DNA from: Flabesymbios commensalis
Taxonomy: Eukaryota > Annelida > Polychaeta > Terebellida > Flabelligeridae
DNA length: 64,000 bases
Assembly (NCBI GenBank): GCA_964017125.1
Contig: OZ024903.1
Location: 66,994,423-67,058,422 of the forward strand
Reading direction: 5' to 3'
Part shown: one piece after another, positions 10,160 through 20,410 of the stretch
Layout of the letters: the number at the start of each line of letters is the position of its first letter
How positions within the stretch are numbered: the first letter of the stretch is position 1
Translations under genes and position numbers: made by a program
Notes under the pieces: model-generated
What the model was told of the DNA's origin: nothing
What the model saw: only the letters and a program-made list of their open reading frames with translations
The model's database searches: none

Positions 10160-10252
10160 CACACACGACACGTTAGACTAATGTCGATTTAATGTTGGGC
10201 CGACGTCGAAGACGGCGGGCCAACATTAGTTTAACGAGTCGTGTGTTCTGGG
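10160..10252. mobile_element. CCCAGCAAACAC-type palindrome, diverged ends
   Basis: ACACACGACACGTTAGACTA pairs with TTAACGAGTCGTGTGT and the centre is GACGTCGAAGACGGCGGGCC. The end sequence has changed, but the GACGTCGAAGACG core and the TTTAATGTTGGGCC arms are those of the family. Confidence 0.6.
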
Positions 10253-10272
10253 TGGGCACACCTTTATAGTGT

Positions 10273-10350
10273 GTATACCCGACAAACATAATAGGTCTAA
10301 TGTTGTTTTATTGTTGGTCCAGCGCCGTAAGCGGTGGGCCACCATATAAG
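10273..10350. mobile_element. Degenerate CCCAGCAAACAC-type palindrome
   Basis: CCCGACAAACATAATAGGTC, TTGTTGGTCCAGCGCC and GCGGTGGGCCACCA match the family order. The right arm is short. Confidence 0.45.
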
Positions 10351-10435
10351 CAACATTGAAATGGTAGGGCCTTTTTAAGTGCCCGACTGTCGGATCACGT
10401 AAACATGGTTGAAATGCTTCTAATGAATTTTCTTT

Positions 10436-10550
10436 AAAGTAGGTGGGTCGGCACCATTCGCTGAGCAAACGTTGCATTGTCAACGTTTAAAGGAGTGGTG
10501 TCTGGCAAAGGTAAATATTATTGATTAGTGGAGTGAAACGACTCACCTGT
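10436..10550. repeat. Dispersed repeat, 'TTCGCTGAGCAAAC' family
   Basis: AAAGTAGGTGGGTCGGCACC, ATTCGCTGAGCAAACG and GTTTAAAGGAGTGGTGTC recur with spacing preserved at 16150-16275 and 39385-39510. No ORF. Confidence 0.55.
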
Positions 10551-10812
10551 GGTACATGTGCTGCACTGACGTATTCGGTGAATTATTACATTACTATACA
10601 AAATTACACAGGCTTATTCTACAACTCGACAACTCAACAACTGAAATGATTCTATAGGCCTTCTATACATGGCTATAATATACATGAATACAGGTATATA
10701 GCCTGGGAATTAACACTTTGAGTCTATATGCGTCCTATATCACTGTATATGTGATTTAATTTGCTAATATAATAGCTTAGAGAGATTAATATAGTCGTGT
10801 TTAGGGCTTTAA

Positions 10813-11039
10813 ACTTTTCAACGTGTGGACAGTCTTTAGACGTCAGATACTGACGTATAAAGACAGTCCCTGCACCGAAAGACTTAAAATAATATATCTA
10901 ATCGCCATAAACCCATAACATAGGTAGGCTATTCAAATGAAGCGGAATGAGCCAAATAACACATTTATGATGATTTCAAATTGAAAAAAACCCATTTGAT
11001 CTCCATGGATTATACAAAAATATTTCAGCGCTTTAAGGG
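10813..11039 (-). mobile_element. TTAA-flanked short element, family 2
   Basis: TTAA at 10809-10812. The reverse-oriented family blocks are all present (GACGTCAGATACTGACGTAT hairpin, AACCCATAACATAGG, TTCAAATGAAGCGGAA, ATTTATGATGATTTCAAATT). It ends CAGCGCTTTAAGGG before TTAC. Only ten bases separate it from the family 1 element at 11054, so the two were inserted next to each other. Confidence 0.75.
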
Positions 11040-11053
11040 TTACGACGGGTTGA

Positions 11054-11292
11054 CCCTTTCACCGCCAAATTATTCAATTTGAATTTTCACCCACTTGAAG
11101 TTGTGTCTCGCTGACGCGATCCACAACTTCAAGTGAGTGAAAATTATTCAGATTTGACAAAATGGAGGTCAACTCTTTTCAAATCTTGCTGATTGATTGA
11201 TCTCATTTTCCCTTTAACACGTTTAAAAAGTGGTACTTAGTGTGTTAATAAAAATGAAAACCCGAATATATTCGGCACCGGCGGTCAAAGGG
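11054..11292 (+). mobile_element. TTAA-flanked short element, family 1, full hairpin
   Basis: Flanked by TTGA (11050-11053) and TTAA (11293-11296), with ends CCCTTTCACCGCC / GGCGGTCAAAGGG. The internal hairpin CACTTGAAGTTGTGTCTCGC / GCGATCCACAACTTCAAGTG has a four- to five-base loop. Confidence 0.85.
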
Positions 11293-11447
11293 TTAACACG
11301 CTCATCCGCCTGAATCGCGTCACGGGTCGCTGGTATAATACACACAAGGGTGTGGGTAAAGTACAGCTGAACATGACTGTAGCAGGCTGAACAAATAGTC
11401 AGCTAACGCCTATACCCGGTCTCTTATCAGCATAAGTGAGTTAGCTA

Positions 11448-11556
11448 CCAAGCAAATACGAGACATCCACCTAAGGTTGGTTCAATGTTGGACCAGCGTC
11501 GTAGACGCTGGGCCGACATTGAACCAACCTTGGGTGAATGTCTCGTGTAGGCTGGG
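11448..11556. mobile_element. CCCAGCAAACAC-type palindrome
   Basis: The left arm (CCAAGCAAATACGAGACATC, GGTTGGTTCAATGTTGG) and right arm (CCAACCTTGGGTGAATGTCTC) pair around CAGCGTCGTAGACGCTGGG. About 109 bp, no ORF. Confidence 0.8.
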
Positions 11557-11664
11557 TGCCGTGGGCCTCTGGTCATAATATTTACTGACCCCCTAATACA
11601 GGTTCCTCCACACTGGTGGGCCCACATCCAGGCATGGGTACTCACAGCGACGTAGCTGTATTAA

Positions 11665-11898
11665 CCCTTTGCCTGCTAATCACGACAATAGTCGTTTTTA
11701 ATCCGTTTTATTAGCCGATTAAAGCCATTGTTATTGGGAGTGAAATGACTGGTGTAACATAAAGATTTGCAAATGTTTGGTCTCAAATTAAACAAATATG
11801 AGTCATTTTCGATCACTTGAGGTTGTGGATCGCGGTAGCGAGGCACAACCTCAAGTGATCGAAGTGAATTTATATGAATTAATCTGGCAGGATAAGGG
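11665..11898 (+). mobile_element. TTAA-flanked short element, family 4
   Basis: TTAA (11661-11664) and TCAA (11899-11902) flank CCCTTTGCCTGC ... GGCAGGATAAGGG. Internal blocks are TTTTTAATCCGTTTTATTAG and TTGTTATTGGGAGTGAA, plus the hairpin TCACTTGAGGTTGTGGATCG / GCACAACCTCAAGTGATCG. Confidence 0.8.
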
Positions 11899-11902
11899 TC
11901 AA

Positions 11903-12793
11903 CGTGTTGGTTTGGGGGTGTAAAGTAATCCTAACACTGTGAAACAATCAGGGAGCGATACTGATATTTATCAAGTCTGTATTTTACCGTCTTATCCTGC
12001 AAATGTGAAATTAAGATAAAGTAATTCCCCTTTATATGTTTACTGTACATTGAAACTTTTTTAAATGTGATGAACTAGCAGGCTTGTGCTAAATATGCGT
12101 TGTATTAAAACGATGTATGTTGTAACAATAAATTAATATGCAGTATTTTTCATGTTTTTTTTCTTGTAGGTAATCAGTGTTTGTTCCGTGACAAAATGGG
12201 TCAAATCTGGATAGATATAAACTATACGATGATCTGAATTATACTTTATAATACGAAAATACGTAATTATACTGGTGCTGGGCAGATACCTCAATAATAT
12301 GAAGCGAAATAAAATTGTTATACTTTTTACAAACGTGACCACATGGTTACGTTTATTCCACTGGAAAATAATTGTCCACTTAAGAATACAGGATCATATT
12401 AACCTGATATCCCAATCTAATTAATAACGCAAAAAAACAAGCCAGGACATGTGATAAACGTGTCAACACACAACATCAGATTATAGATTCAAGTACCTAA
12501 TAACTAATGATAACTAACGAATTCAAAAGCATGGACACTGAGCGTTACGAAGGTACTTACTACACTATAAGCTACATTTACTGTTCTGTGGAGGACCGTC
12601 ATCATTTAACTAGTATAATAGCTTTTGTACGCTTATGGCATCTTCAGTTGTGTTTGTATGTTTAGCTCTATTTTGTTATAAATTTGTATTGCTGTTGGTC
12701 ATATGAACTCTTCCTCTTCTTCTTCTTCTACGCATATTGTTGACGCATTGAGGAGGTTATTGTTCTAACCGAGCAGCATTAAACAACGCGTAA
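11903..12793. other. Unassigned AT-rich DNA
   Basis: Nothing recognised beyond a CTTCTTCTTCTTC run near 12711. No convincing exon on either strand. Confidence 0.35.
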
Positions 12794-12900
12794 CCCAGCA
12801 AACACGAGACTTCACCCAATGCTGGACTAATGTTGGGCCAGCGTCGAAGACGATGGACCACCATTAGGCCAGCATTGGATGAAATGCTCATGTTTGCTGA
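12794..12900. mobile_element. CCCAGCAAACAC-type palindrome
   Basis: CCCAGCAAACACGAGACTTC opens and ATGCTCATGTTTGCTG closes it. The arms CCCAATGCTGGACTAATG / CATTAGGCCAGCATTGG pair around GCGTCGAAGACG. Confidence 0.82.
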
Positions 12901-13299
12901 CATAATATGAACGACAACCTACGAAAGAAAAACGATTGTTATAAAATTTTACCACACGAATGATAGGGTAATTACTAAGTAATAACAGTTGATAATTTAC
13001 CGCGATACAAATACAAATCATCAGTTGTTATAATGATGCATGTACCATGTGTACATTCAATACTGCCTGTTAAATACGTGGAGGTTGTTAATAGAGTTAT
13101 TAGTACGGTTCTAGAACAAAGACTCGGTATTCAGATTTATCTGTTTACGACACTATATTGTCACAGTAGAGTGTGTATATGATACCAGACAGATATTATA
13201 GTCTCTGCTGTAACGTTCTTGGCCCACAATTTTGAGCAATTTCTAGCGCAAGAGAAAGGAAATGCCTAAACTAATTCCCCCTTACAACGCTCACATATT

Positions 13300-13468
13300 T
13301 TTGTATAGACCATGGAGACCAAAGTTGTTTTTTTCAATTTGAAATCATCATATAAATGTTAGCTCTTTCTGCTTCATTTGAATACTTACGTTATGGGTCT
13401 ACGGCCATTGTTATTTTTTAAGGTTTCAGTTTCAGATATACTTTATAAAGTTCCCCGGACTTTCAGGG
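13300..13468 (+). mobile_element. TTAA family 2 copy, left end truncated
   Basis: Contains ACCATGGAGACCAAAG, TTGAAATCATCATA, CTGCTTCATTTGAATAC and TATGGGTCTACGGCCATTG. It ends CGGACTTTCAGGG before TTAA (13469-13472). The TGACGTC hairpin is missing. Confidence 0.65.
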
Positions 13469-13674
13469 TTAACACCACATTGACATGTCCATTGAATTAT
13501 TCACTATATATTCTATGTCCACTTAGCGTCAAACGGAATAAAAAATTGATGTAAGTGTTCACCATGTGAATACCCAAGAAGGCTCCCCCTTGCACTTTTC
13601 AAATAAAAGTTGTAAATTAATTATAATACCAGATTATCAATTTGTAGATGTAATTATCAAGTGATATTATGAGG

Positions 13675-14225
13675 CAGGGGCTAGCAGCTTCAGGGTGAAG
13701 ATGTCTAATTTTGACCCAAATAGATTAAAGATGGTCGCCATGAGTCGTTATGTCTGAAAAACTGATGCAGTCTAGGAATTAATACTGGCATGCAGTACTT
13801 TGAATATTGAGTGTATCGGATAAGCGGCTTTGAAGTTATCAGGGTGACAATTTCACAAAAAAAAAGATGGCCGACATGACCCAGATATTTTTCCCGAACT
13901 TTCTGAAAAATTGATGCACTCTAGAAATTATTACTAGTATGCAGAAGGTTGAATATTGAGTATATCAGATAAGCAACATTGACGAAAAAAGATTAAAGAT
14001 GGCAACCATGACCCCGATATTTTTCCGAACTTTACGAAAAATTGATGCAGTCTAGGAATTAATACAACTATGCTGTATGTTGATTATTGAGTATATCAGG
14101 TTTCAAGTAATCAGGGTCCCAATTTGACGAAAGAAGGTCAATGATGGCCGCATCACCCGGAGATTTTTCAAAACTTTCTGAAAAATTGATGGAGATTAGG
14201 AATCAATGTTAGTATCCAGTATGTG
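13675..14225. repeat. Tandem satellite, about 150 bp, three to four units
   Basis: Each unit carries CTGAAAAATTGATGCAGTCT, AGGAATTAATACT, ATTGAGTATATCAG and AAAGATGGCCGCCATGACCC-like blocks. They recur at about 13750, 13905, 14035 and 14175. A broken CCCAGCAAACAC-type palindrome follows at 14225-14285. Confidence 0.7.
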
Positions 14226-14731
14226 GACCACACAATGAATCGGACCAGCGTCGAAGACGTAAACCAATATTAAGCTGACATTATGTCAATAATATATAAT
14301 ACCCAGGCCACACCGGCCTTAAGTCTTGTTCAGGATGGGTTTCCGTTATAAAAGCTGCGTTTAAGTTGAGATTTCTCCAAAATCTTTGATTGTTTGATGA
14401 TTTAGGTGCCAACAGATTCAATAATTAAAGAATTTCCCTTTTCAGTTCTTTTTTTGTACAAATGTGAAAACTTTTCGCCATTCTCTTTCTTCATATAGAC
14501 ATGGTGGAAGTACAACGATGATCACGACATGAACAGTTTTCTTTCTCTTCTATGGAGACGCAAACACAAACCGACCTCACATGTTTTATTGTTTTTTATA
14601 TACTTTCACTGCCCTTTAAAATTAAAAACAAACAAGAGGCCTGCAACAGCCCAATAACATATCCGCCATATTTTTTTAATATCGCTAAAATGGTGACAAA
14701 ATCACTCGTAGATATCCACATTGTGGAATGT

Positions 14732-14917
14732 GATTTTAAAAATTATAACATTTTTTTAATACAAGTTTTAACAAAATTGTGCCCACAAATTACGAAGCCT
14801 ATCAATGGAAGTGAAGTTACAAGAAATTCAAAATGGTCGTCACGGATAGACTTCGTAATTTGTGGGCACAATTCTTTTAAAACTTGCAATAAAAAAATAT
14901 TATATTTTTTAAAATCA
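14732..14917. mobile_element. Inverted-repeat element with about 72-bp arms
   Basis: GTGATTTTAAAAATTATAAC through GGCACAATTTTG-type arm sequence at 14732-14803 pairs with 14845-14917. The core AATTGTGCCCACAAATTACG is identical in both arms, which are separated by about 41 bases. No ORF. It occurs once in the window, so the family is unknown. Confidence 0.7.
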
Positions 14918-15132
14918 GATCTAGGCGGTTCCTACACAGTTCTAACTACGAAATGTTCGCTCACATCAGCTCATGGCCAGTCTTGCCCGTTTGCATTGCG
15001 TTCTCGGTCTCTAACACGATCAAAAAGGGCGTCTGCATGTGTTGCATTCCGATCTGCTATAAATACGACCACATTCCAACCCGCTTACATTTCGATTCAA
15101 AAGGGGCAATGTAGAGGAGCCTCTAAGAAACG

Positions 15133-15448
15133 GGCGGGGGCCCTAGGGTAGTGGTTAGCACCGCTGCCTTTCACGCCAGAGTTCGGGGTTCGCTTCCCGG
15201 TCTCGGCGGTTTGAAAGAAACAAAAATGTTTCTTCCCCATCCACGTGTGAAAGTCAGTATTGTGGGGAGCCTCCGTGACCGAGAAGTAGCGTGCTCGGCC
15301 TCAGACCGCCAGGGCTCGAATTTGGAATCCTGTGTCTGGAGGACAGTGTCATCTCAATCATCTAACCATCCTCAGGAGGTTCTCCTGGCCCAGTTTAGCC
15401 CATATGTGCTCAAAGGTGGCTTAAAGCCCGATTCATTTCATTTCATTT
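15133..15448 (+). mobile_element. Dimeric tRNA-derived SINE, family 1, with target duplication
   Basis: A 13-bp direct repeat CCTCTAAGAAACG flanks the element (15120-15132 and 15449-15461). The first tRNA-like half has an A-box-like TAGTGGTTAGCACCGC and a B box GGGTTCGCTTCCC. The second half has GACCGAGAAGTAGCGTGC and a B box AGGGCTCGAATTTGG. A unique body (CTCAATCATCTAACC, CTCAGGAGGTTCTCCTGGCC, AAAGGTGGCTTAAAGCCCG) follows, and the tail is (ATTTC)n. Two Pol III heads in series make this a dimeric SINE, mobilised by a LINE partner. An open frame crossing it has no meaning. Confidence 0.88.
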
Positions 15449-15467
15449 CCTCTAAGAAACGTAGTGA

Positions 15468-15563
15468 CCCAGCAAACACAAAACATTTATATAACATTTG
15501 TACAACGTCGTCCCGTTGGTCCAACATTGTACAAATGTTATATGAATGTTTTGTGTTTACTGG
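15468..15563. mobile_element. CCCAGCAAACAC-type palindrome, ACAAATGTTATA subgroup
   Basis: CCCAGCAAACACAAAACATT ... GTGTTTACTGG, with arms ATAACATTTGTACAACG / TTGTACAAATGTTATAT. It starts seven bases after the SINE target duplication. Confidence 0.82.
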
Positions 15564-16149
15564 CGAGGAGGTTGATGAGGATGTTGGCCGATCTACTGCT
15601 GTTGGTGATGATGAAGACAAGAAACTGTATGGAAGGGAGGCACAATTATCATATCATTCCAAAAAAGAAGATACTCAGGCTCAACACAAGACAAAAATGC
15701 AAAAAACACTGACACACCTCACCCGCAAGCAAGAGCAACTGATGGTACAGCTCCGTTTGTTCCACATTCGCAGTACGGAAATTCCGCTCCCAGTACGACA
15801 ATCTCGTTCGAAGTACGACCATACCCAGTCCTATTTTTGAACGGGTAGAAGGGAATCGGATTTTAAACAAGGTCGACGCTCTGGACCACCATTCCCGTCA
15901 TTGTTCGTCCATTCGTAATACGGTTGTATTCGGTGTGTACTACGTTCATTCCATTCCATTCATAATAAGTTAGTGTGACTGGGACATTATGGTAATTGCA
16001 GATCTCAAGGCCATATATAATCAAGGTATGATAATATGGGTGGGTTTGTCCGTGTTGGTATGGGTCACTTTATCATGTTTATCTGCAGTAAGAATCATTA
16101 TACATGTTTTAGTTTGTACTGCGCATTTTCATGAGGTATAATTAAATAA
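15564..16149. other. Unassigned DNA with a short polar open frame
   Basis: A frame to 15840 reads DEDVGRSTAVGDDEDKKLYG and then a Lys/Gln-rich stretch. It has no start of its own, because the frame enters from the SINE and palindrome, and I do not recognise it. The words AGTACGACCATAC and CGTAATACGG recur at 15770-15935. Confidence 0.3.
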
Positions 16150-16275
16150 GTGGATCGTCACAGCTCGCTGAGCATATATTGTAGGCCCACACACATGCGC
16201 AGCATGATCAACGTTTTAAGGAGTGTGGTCCGTTAGAAGTAAATACTATCAGTGAAGCGCGACGACTGACCAGCC
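16150..16275. repeat. Dispersed repeat, 'TTCGCTGAGCAAAC' family
   Basis: CAGCTCGCTGAGCATA, CATGCGCAGCATGATCAACG and TTTAAGGAGTGTGGTCCG correspond to the copies at 10436 and 39385. Confidence 0.5.
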
Positions 16276-16280
16276 TTAAG

Positions 16281-16494
16281 CCTTAAAGCGCTGACTTATT
16301 TTATAAAAATCATGGAAACCAAAAGGTTTTTTTTTCAATTTGAAATCATCACAAATGTCTTAGTTAGCTCTTTCTGATTCATTTAAATACCTATGGTATG
16401 GGTCTACGGTAATTAGAAATATGTTTACCCTTACAGCGCGGGGATCGACTTTAGTCGTCAGAATCTGATACCCCTTTTGACGACTAAGTAAGGG
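16281..16494 (+). mobile_element. TTAA family 2 copy
   Basis: CCTTAAAGCGCTGACTTATT opens it and the standard internal blocks follow in order. The end hairpin (CTTTAGTCGTCAGAATCTGA, TTTTGACGACTAAG) is disturbed. It ends AAGTAAGGG before TAAT. Confidence 0.65.
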
Positions 16495-16596
16495 TAATAT
16501 TGACAAATAGTCAACAAACAATTAATTGACCGGGGTTGAATATATTTGTTAATCGCAGATCTGAATTAACCCTGATCTGGATTAACCCTTTATACC

Positions 16597-16680
16597 TTCA
16601 CGACGCATCCAATCATCATATTGCATCTCTGCAGAATGACCTAATTTCCCACACCTAGGCGTTTTCGAACGTAAATTTTA
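16597..16680 (+). mobile_element. Left end of a further TTAA-type family
   Basis: TTAACCCTTTATACCTTCAC is followed by the block shared with 8240-8330. The right end was not found. Confidence 0.4.
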
Positions 16681-16774
16681 ATAAAAAACAAGACTACATA
16701 AGTCCAGGAGCTCCCGCTCCGAATTAGAATTTGATTTGCAATTTTGTGTAGGGTTATTAATGTAGTCCTAGGCT

Positions 16775-17345
16775 AGGTCAAAAATGGCCGAAAAGGCGGC
16801 CATTAATTTTGAATTTGATCAAGTCTAAATTTTCAAGATGCATCCTCATCTGAAATCTCACATTTCGTTTTATAGCAATGGTCCAGCCATCTAGCACGGT
16901 TTACCAAATATCGGCCATGTGAAAAATGGCCGATAAGCGGCCATTTTGAATTTGATCGAGTCGAAATTTTTCAAGATGCATCCTTTCCTGAAATCTCACA
17001 TTTTGTTTTATAGTAATGGTTCAGCTATCTAGCACGGTTTACCCAATATCAGGCCTGTCGAGGTGAATAATGGCCGATAGGCGGCCATTTTGAATTTGAA
17101 CGAGTTGATTTTTTTCAAAATGCATCCTCTCCTGAAACCTTACAATTTATTTTATAGTAATGGTGTAGCTATCTTGAGCGGTTTTCATGATATTCCGCAA
17201 TGAGGCCTGTCGAGGTGAATAATGGCCGATAGGCGGCCATTTTGAATTTTATGTACTTGAAATTTTTCAAGATGCATCCTCTCCTTAAAGCTTACAATTT
17301 GTTTTATAGTAATGGTTTAGCTATCTTTCATGATATTCCGCAATT
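16775..17345. repeat. Tandem satellite, about 145 bp, four units
   Basis: The block ATGGCCGATAGGCGGCCATT, then TTGAATTTGA, TTTTTCAAGATGCATCCT, ATTTTGTTTTATAGTAATGG and TAGCTATCT, recurs at about 16790, 16925, 17071 and 17222. Related but more diverged units occupy 36740-39150. Confidence 0.85.
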
Positions 17346-17379
17346 TTTTTCAGTCGGATTTACCGATGTTATAAATTAG

Positions 17380-17900
17380 GTCAAAGTGCTTGGTCAACAT
17401 CAAGGTCAAGGTCCAAAAACCTGAGAAGGCACAACTAGGGACCTCAGAGAACATGTACGTGCAATATGACTGTGATCAGCCCAGTACTTTTCGAGATCTG
17501 CTCCAGAAACGAAGTGTGTGTCAAAACGGCTAAATAGGTCATAGTTCTGAACCAAAAGTAGGTCAAAGTTCATATGACCCCAAAAGGCACAACTAGACCC
17601 CCTGCAGGTGTTGTGTGTAAAATTTAAAGACAATCGGACAAGTATTCTCAGAGATATGCTCCGGAAACGAAATGTTCACGGACGGCCCAACGCCGTAACA
17701 TCGTCATTTTCTCCTCTGCGATCTTGCGTATTGAATTCAGATTAAAAATATTTCACCCTGTCCATTATCCACCTGGAAGTAACCCACATACCAAAAATTG
17801 TTATCCTAGCTTAGTTATAGGCAAACGAAGAGGTAAAAACCAGGACGGAGGCGGAATCCATAGCTCCCTCCGTCTCATCTACGGTGACAGCGGGAGCTAA
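17380..17900. repeat. Dispersed repeat with GATATGCTCCGGAAACGAA
   Basis: The segment from CAATCGGACAAGTATT to GGTGACAGCGGGAGCTAA is repeated at 24386-24690 (GAGATATGCTCCGGAAACGA, ACGGACGGCCCAAC, CATTATCCACCTGGAAGT, ATAGCTCCCTCCGTC). The preceding part carries AAGGTCAAGGTCC-type words. No intact frame. Confidence 0.6.
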
Positions 17901-17925
17901 AAAACAATTACCTTTCTTCATTTAA

Positions 17926-18024
17926 CCCACTTCAAGTCATCTTCATACACTTCATACAAATCCAGCATATTTCGCGGCCTGTAGTGGATGAAGATTACAA
18001 TGGTAAATTCAGGCTTGCAAGGGG
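17926..18024 (-). mobile_element. TTAA-type element, family 3
   Basis: TTAA at 17922-17925, then CCCACTTCAAGTCATCTTCA ... TGTAGTGGATGAAGATTACA ... TTCAGGCTTGCAAGGGG. Confidence 0.65.
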
Positions 18025-18291
18025 CAATTAATACGGACGTCGCCTAATAGTTAATTAGTGCGAAGAATTTCAATATGCTTGCTATTACCAGCTTAGATTA
18101 CTAATGATCAGGGTTGGATCCTTTGTGTAAGATTTAATTTTATTTTGATGTGATTTCGGGTTTCTGTTTTGAAATTCGGGGTGGGTCGTATGGTGGAAGC
18201 TTAGGCCCAACCCCATCAGGTGGGCCTAATATATTTAGGCTGATACGGATGCAACACGCCACTGCAGGATACAGAGCGGCTCCCAGAAAAC

Positions 18292-18370
18292 ATTGACCCA
18301 ATGTTGGTTGAATGCTGGGTCAGCGGCGCAGACTGTGGACCAGCATCGAGCCAACATTGGGTCAATGTAT
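18292..18370. mobile_element. CCCAGCAAACAC-type palindrome, short ends
   Basis: CCCAGAAAACATTGACCCAA and TTGGGTCAATGTATAATG are the arms; GTCAGCGGCGCAGACTGTGG is the centre. Confidence 0.6.
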
Positions 18371-18449
18371 AATGATTGCCTCATCTATATTTCAGTTATG
18401 ATTACATGCGAATAGTATATAGTGTGATAACGGTAATAATAGGCTAATA

Positions 18450-18558
18450 CCCAACAAACACAGAACATTTGCATAACATTTCTACAACTTCGTCCCAACC
18501 TCTTCGACGTTGGTCCAACATTGTACAAATGTTATACAATTGCTTTTTTGTTTTCTGG
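18450..18558. mobile_element. CCCAGCAAACAC-type palindrome, ACAAATGTTATA subgroup
   Basis: CCCAACAAACACAGAACATT ... TTTTGTTTTCTGG. The arms GCATAACATTTCTACAAC / TTGTACAAATGTTATAC pair around CCTCTTCGACGTTGG. Confidence 0.75.
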
Positions 18559-18993
18559 AATAGACCCATAACTTATGTCATGATAGTATAATGTAATTTA
18601 AGCAAGTTATGGTTAGTTACATAGTACCAATACAATTCTTCTTCATTTTTAACAGATATATGACGCTCCACAGGTCGTTTGTAGACCCCCCCCCCTCACC
18701 CAATAATTCTCCTATTATACAGTAGATTATGTGGTGGCATGTTCAAGTATCCTAACCCTTGGCTCGCTAGGTTCATACATTAGACGTTTTCCGGTGAGTT
18801 TCAAACCACATAAAATAACACAGAGATAAAAATAATAGTTTGCTGTAGATGATCAGACCAATAAAATATAAGTCAATGTGATGGGTCACTTTTTGACATT
18901 AATATAATTTTTTTTCGTCATTTGAAACAGAATAAATAACACTAGCTGTCAATTCAGTGAGAGGAAAGGTTTGACGTGCAAGACACGCAGGGA
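18559..18993. other. Unassigned DNA
   Basis: Contains a run of C at about 18689-18698. No exon, RNA or repeat recognised. Confidence 0.3.
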
Positions 18994-18997
18994 TTAA

Positions 18998-19237
18998 CCC
19001 TTTAAGCGCTGAAATATCTGTATATAAACCATGGAGACCAAAGGGTTATTTTCAATTTGAAATCATCATAAATGTCTTGGTTCCCCATTCCCGCTTTAAT
19101 TTAATACCTGTGTTCTGAGTCTACGCCCATTGTAAATATTTTAATTCTTACAGTGCGGGTACCGTCTTTAGACGTCAGAATCTGACGTCTGTAGATGCAG
19201 ATTCTGACGTCTAAAGACGGTCCCCGCGGTGAAAGGA
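18998..19237 (+). mobile_element. TTAA-flanked short element, family 2, best complete copy
   Basis: An exact TTAA lies on both sides (18994-18997 and 19238-19241). It is 240 bp, CCCTTTAAGCGCTGAAATAT ... CCGCGGTGAAAGG. The right 100 bases form a double hairpin, GACCGTCTTTAGACGTCAGA-type arms separated by TCTGTAGATGCAG. It is a good reference for the family. Confidence 0.88.
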
Positions 19238-19241
19238 TTAA

Positions 19242-20180
19242 CATGGTATTACAGGTAATCTACGCGTGAAAATCCCATCTAACCAGTAATAACTGATCAC
19301 GGTTCATTGGCTCTCAGTAAATCTCCACCTTGGAGGGTTACCATGGTTACTGAACGCCAGTGAAACGTAGAATTTCTGCTTAATGTAAGTATGACGTGGC
19401 TGAGGTGCATAAATTGAATAGCTGTCAATCAATTTGAAGTTCACCTTGGAGTGGTTTGTATGGGGAAATGTTTTATGAAAGAAACCTTTGTTTTAAGAGT
19501 ATACCCCCCCCCCCCACATACACACATGTAGAAATGTCTTTAACACCAATGCCCAATATGATAATATCGAAGAGACTAAAACAATCTGTAAATACATATT
19601 AAAGGTTAGTGAACTACATATAAAAAAATACCGATTTGTTTCTCAATATAATATTGTTTTTGATCATAAATATATAACATATAATCATCCATAACACGCA
19701 TTGACTACTATCTTCTCAAGGTCGGACCAATATAAAATCAACATTGGGCCAACGTCTCCTGTTAGCTGGTTGTACGTTTGAATTACATCAATAATATTGC
19801 TAACAATTAAAGCACAATAACATAGTTGTCGGTCGGATCATTTGTCCCCCATCCCCATTTTTTCAACATATATTGATGAATATTCGACGAGAAGCAAATA
19901 ATTGGGGATACGACTCAATTGAACATGTTGAAGATGAAATGTGAGCTTCATGAAAACAACAATAATTATGATTGCCAGAAAATATTAATTATTTTTTTGT
20001 GCGTAACCAACACATGTATGTCGTTTAGACCTACATCACCGTGCACCTAGAAACAGATTTCTAATGACGTGTCAACATTCACCGGCTACTTGAACACGTG
20101 AACAGAGGGTGTTGATGGCGACAGATATGCGGTCTATGACATAATGTTTGAGTCTGAGAGATAAGATGACGTAAGCTCAC
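19242..20180. other. Non-coding DNA, likely intron 1 of the minus-strand gene starting at 20330
   Basis: Includes a half copy of the CCCAGCAAACAC family (about 19722-19772: CAACATTGGGCCAACGTCTC, TTAGCTGG) and a C-run at 19504-19516. No exon recognised. Confidence 0.35.
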
Positions 20181-20330
20181 CTCTGAATGGAACACATGGT
20201 CAATATTGATGTCCGGTCTGGACCCGATTGGGATAATTATCCTTGGTACTTGTAATGACCAGCCAGGTACTACGGTCAGAAGAATACTGCACAAAAATAC
20301 TGTGTACCACAATACAGCCAGCAAAGCCAT
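20181..20330 (-). CDS. First coding exon of a secreted or membrane protein, not identified
   Basis: Seen on the minus strand: ATG at 20330 opens MALLAVLWYTVFLCSILLTV (hydrophobic core from about residue 2 to 20), then VPGWSLQVPRIIIPIGSRPD and INIDHVFHSE. The sequence then hits GAG/GTGAGC, a full consensus donor (GT at 20180-20179). The first 25 residues look like a cleavable signal peptide with a small residue before cleavage near WS. The mature start LQVPRIIIPIGSRPDINI is beta-strand-like. A weak likeness to the N-terminus of NUP210-type proteins (LxxPKVLLPF) exists but is not enough to name it. The exon length (50 codons) and CpG-rich upstream DNA fit a 5' exon. Continuation would be at lower coordinates. 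Confidence 0.5.
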
Positions 20331-20410
20331 CCAGGCGTGGACATGTCGGTCTGTCCCTCACTGTAGAAGTTGAGCTGGTCACGGGTCACGGCGCACGCGC
20401 AAAATATACT
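20331..20410 (-). promoter_or_regulatory. Putative promoter/5' UTR with an NRF-1-like site
   Basis: GGCGCACGCGCA at 20390-20401 matches the NRF-1 palindrome at 11 of 12 positions. It lies about 60 bases upstream of the ATG at 20330, in a locally GC-rich island (CACGGGTCACGGCGCACGC) within AT-rich DNA. NRF-1 sites near start codons are typical of TATA-less animal promoters. The start site itself is inferred. Confidence 0.4.

Noticed and set aside
15151-15840. 229-codon plus-strand frame
   Set aside because: It is made of a SINE body, a palindromic element and 270 bases of unrelated DNA; no domain.
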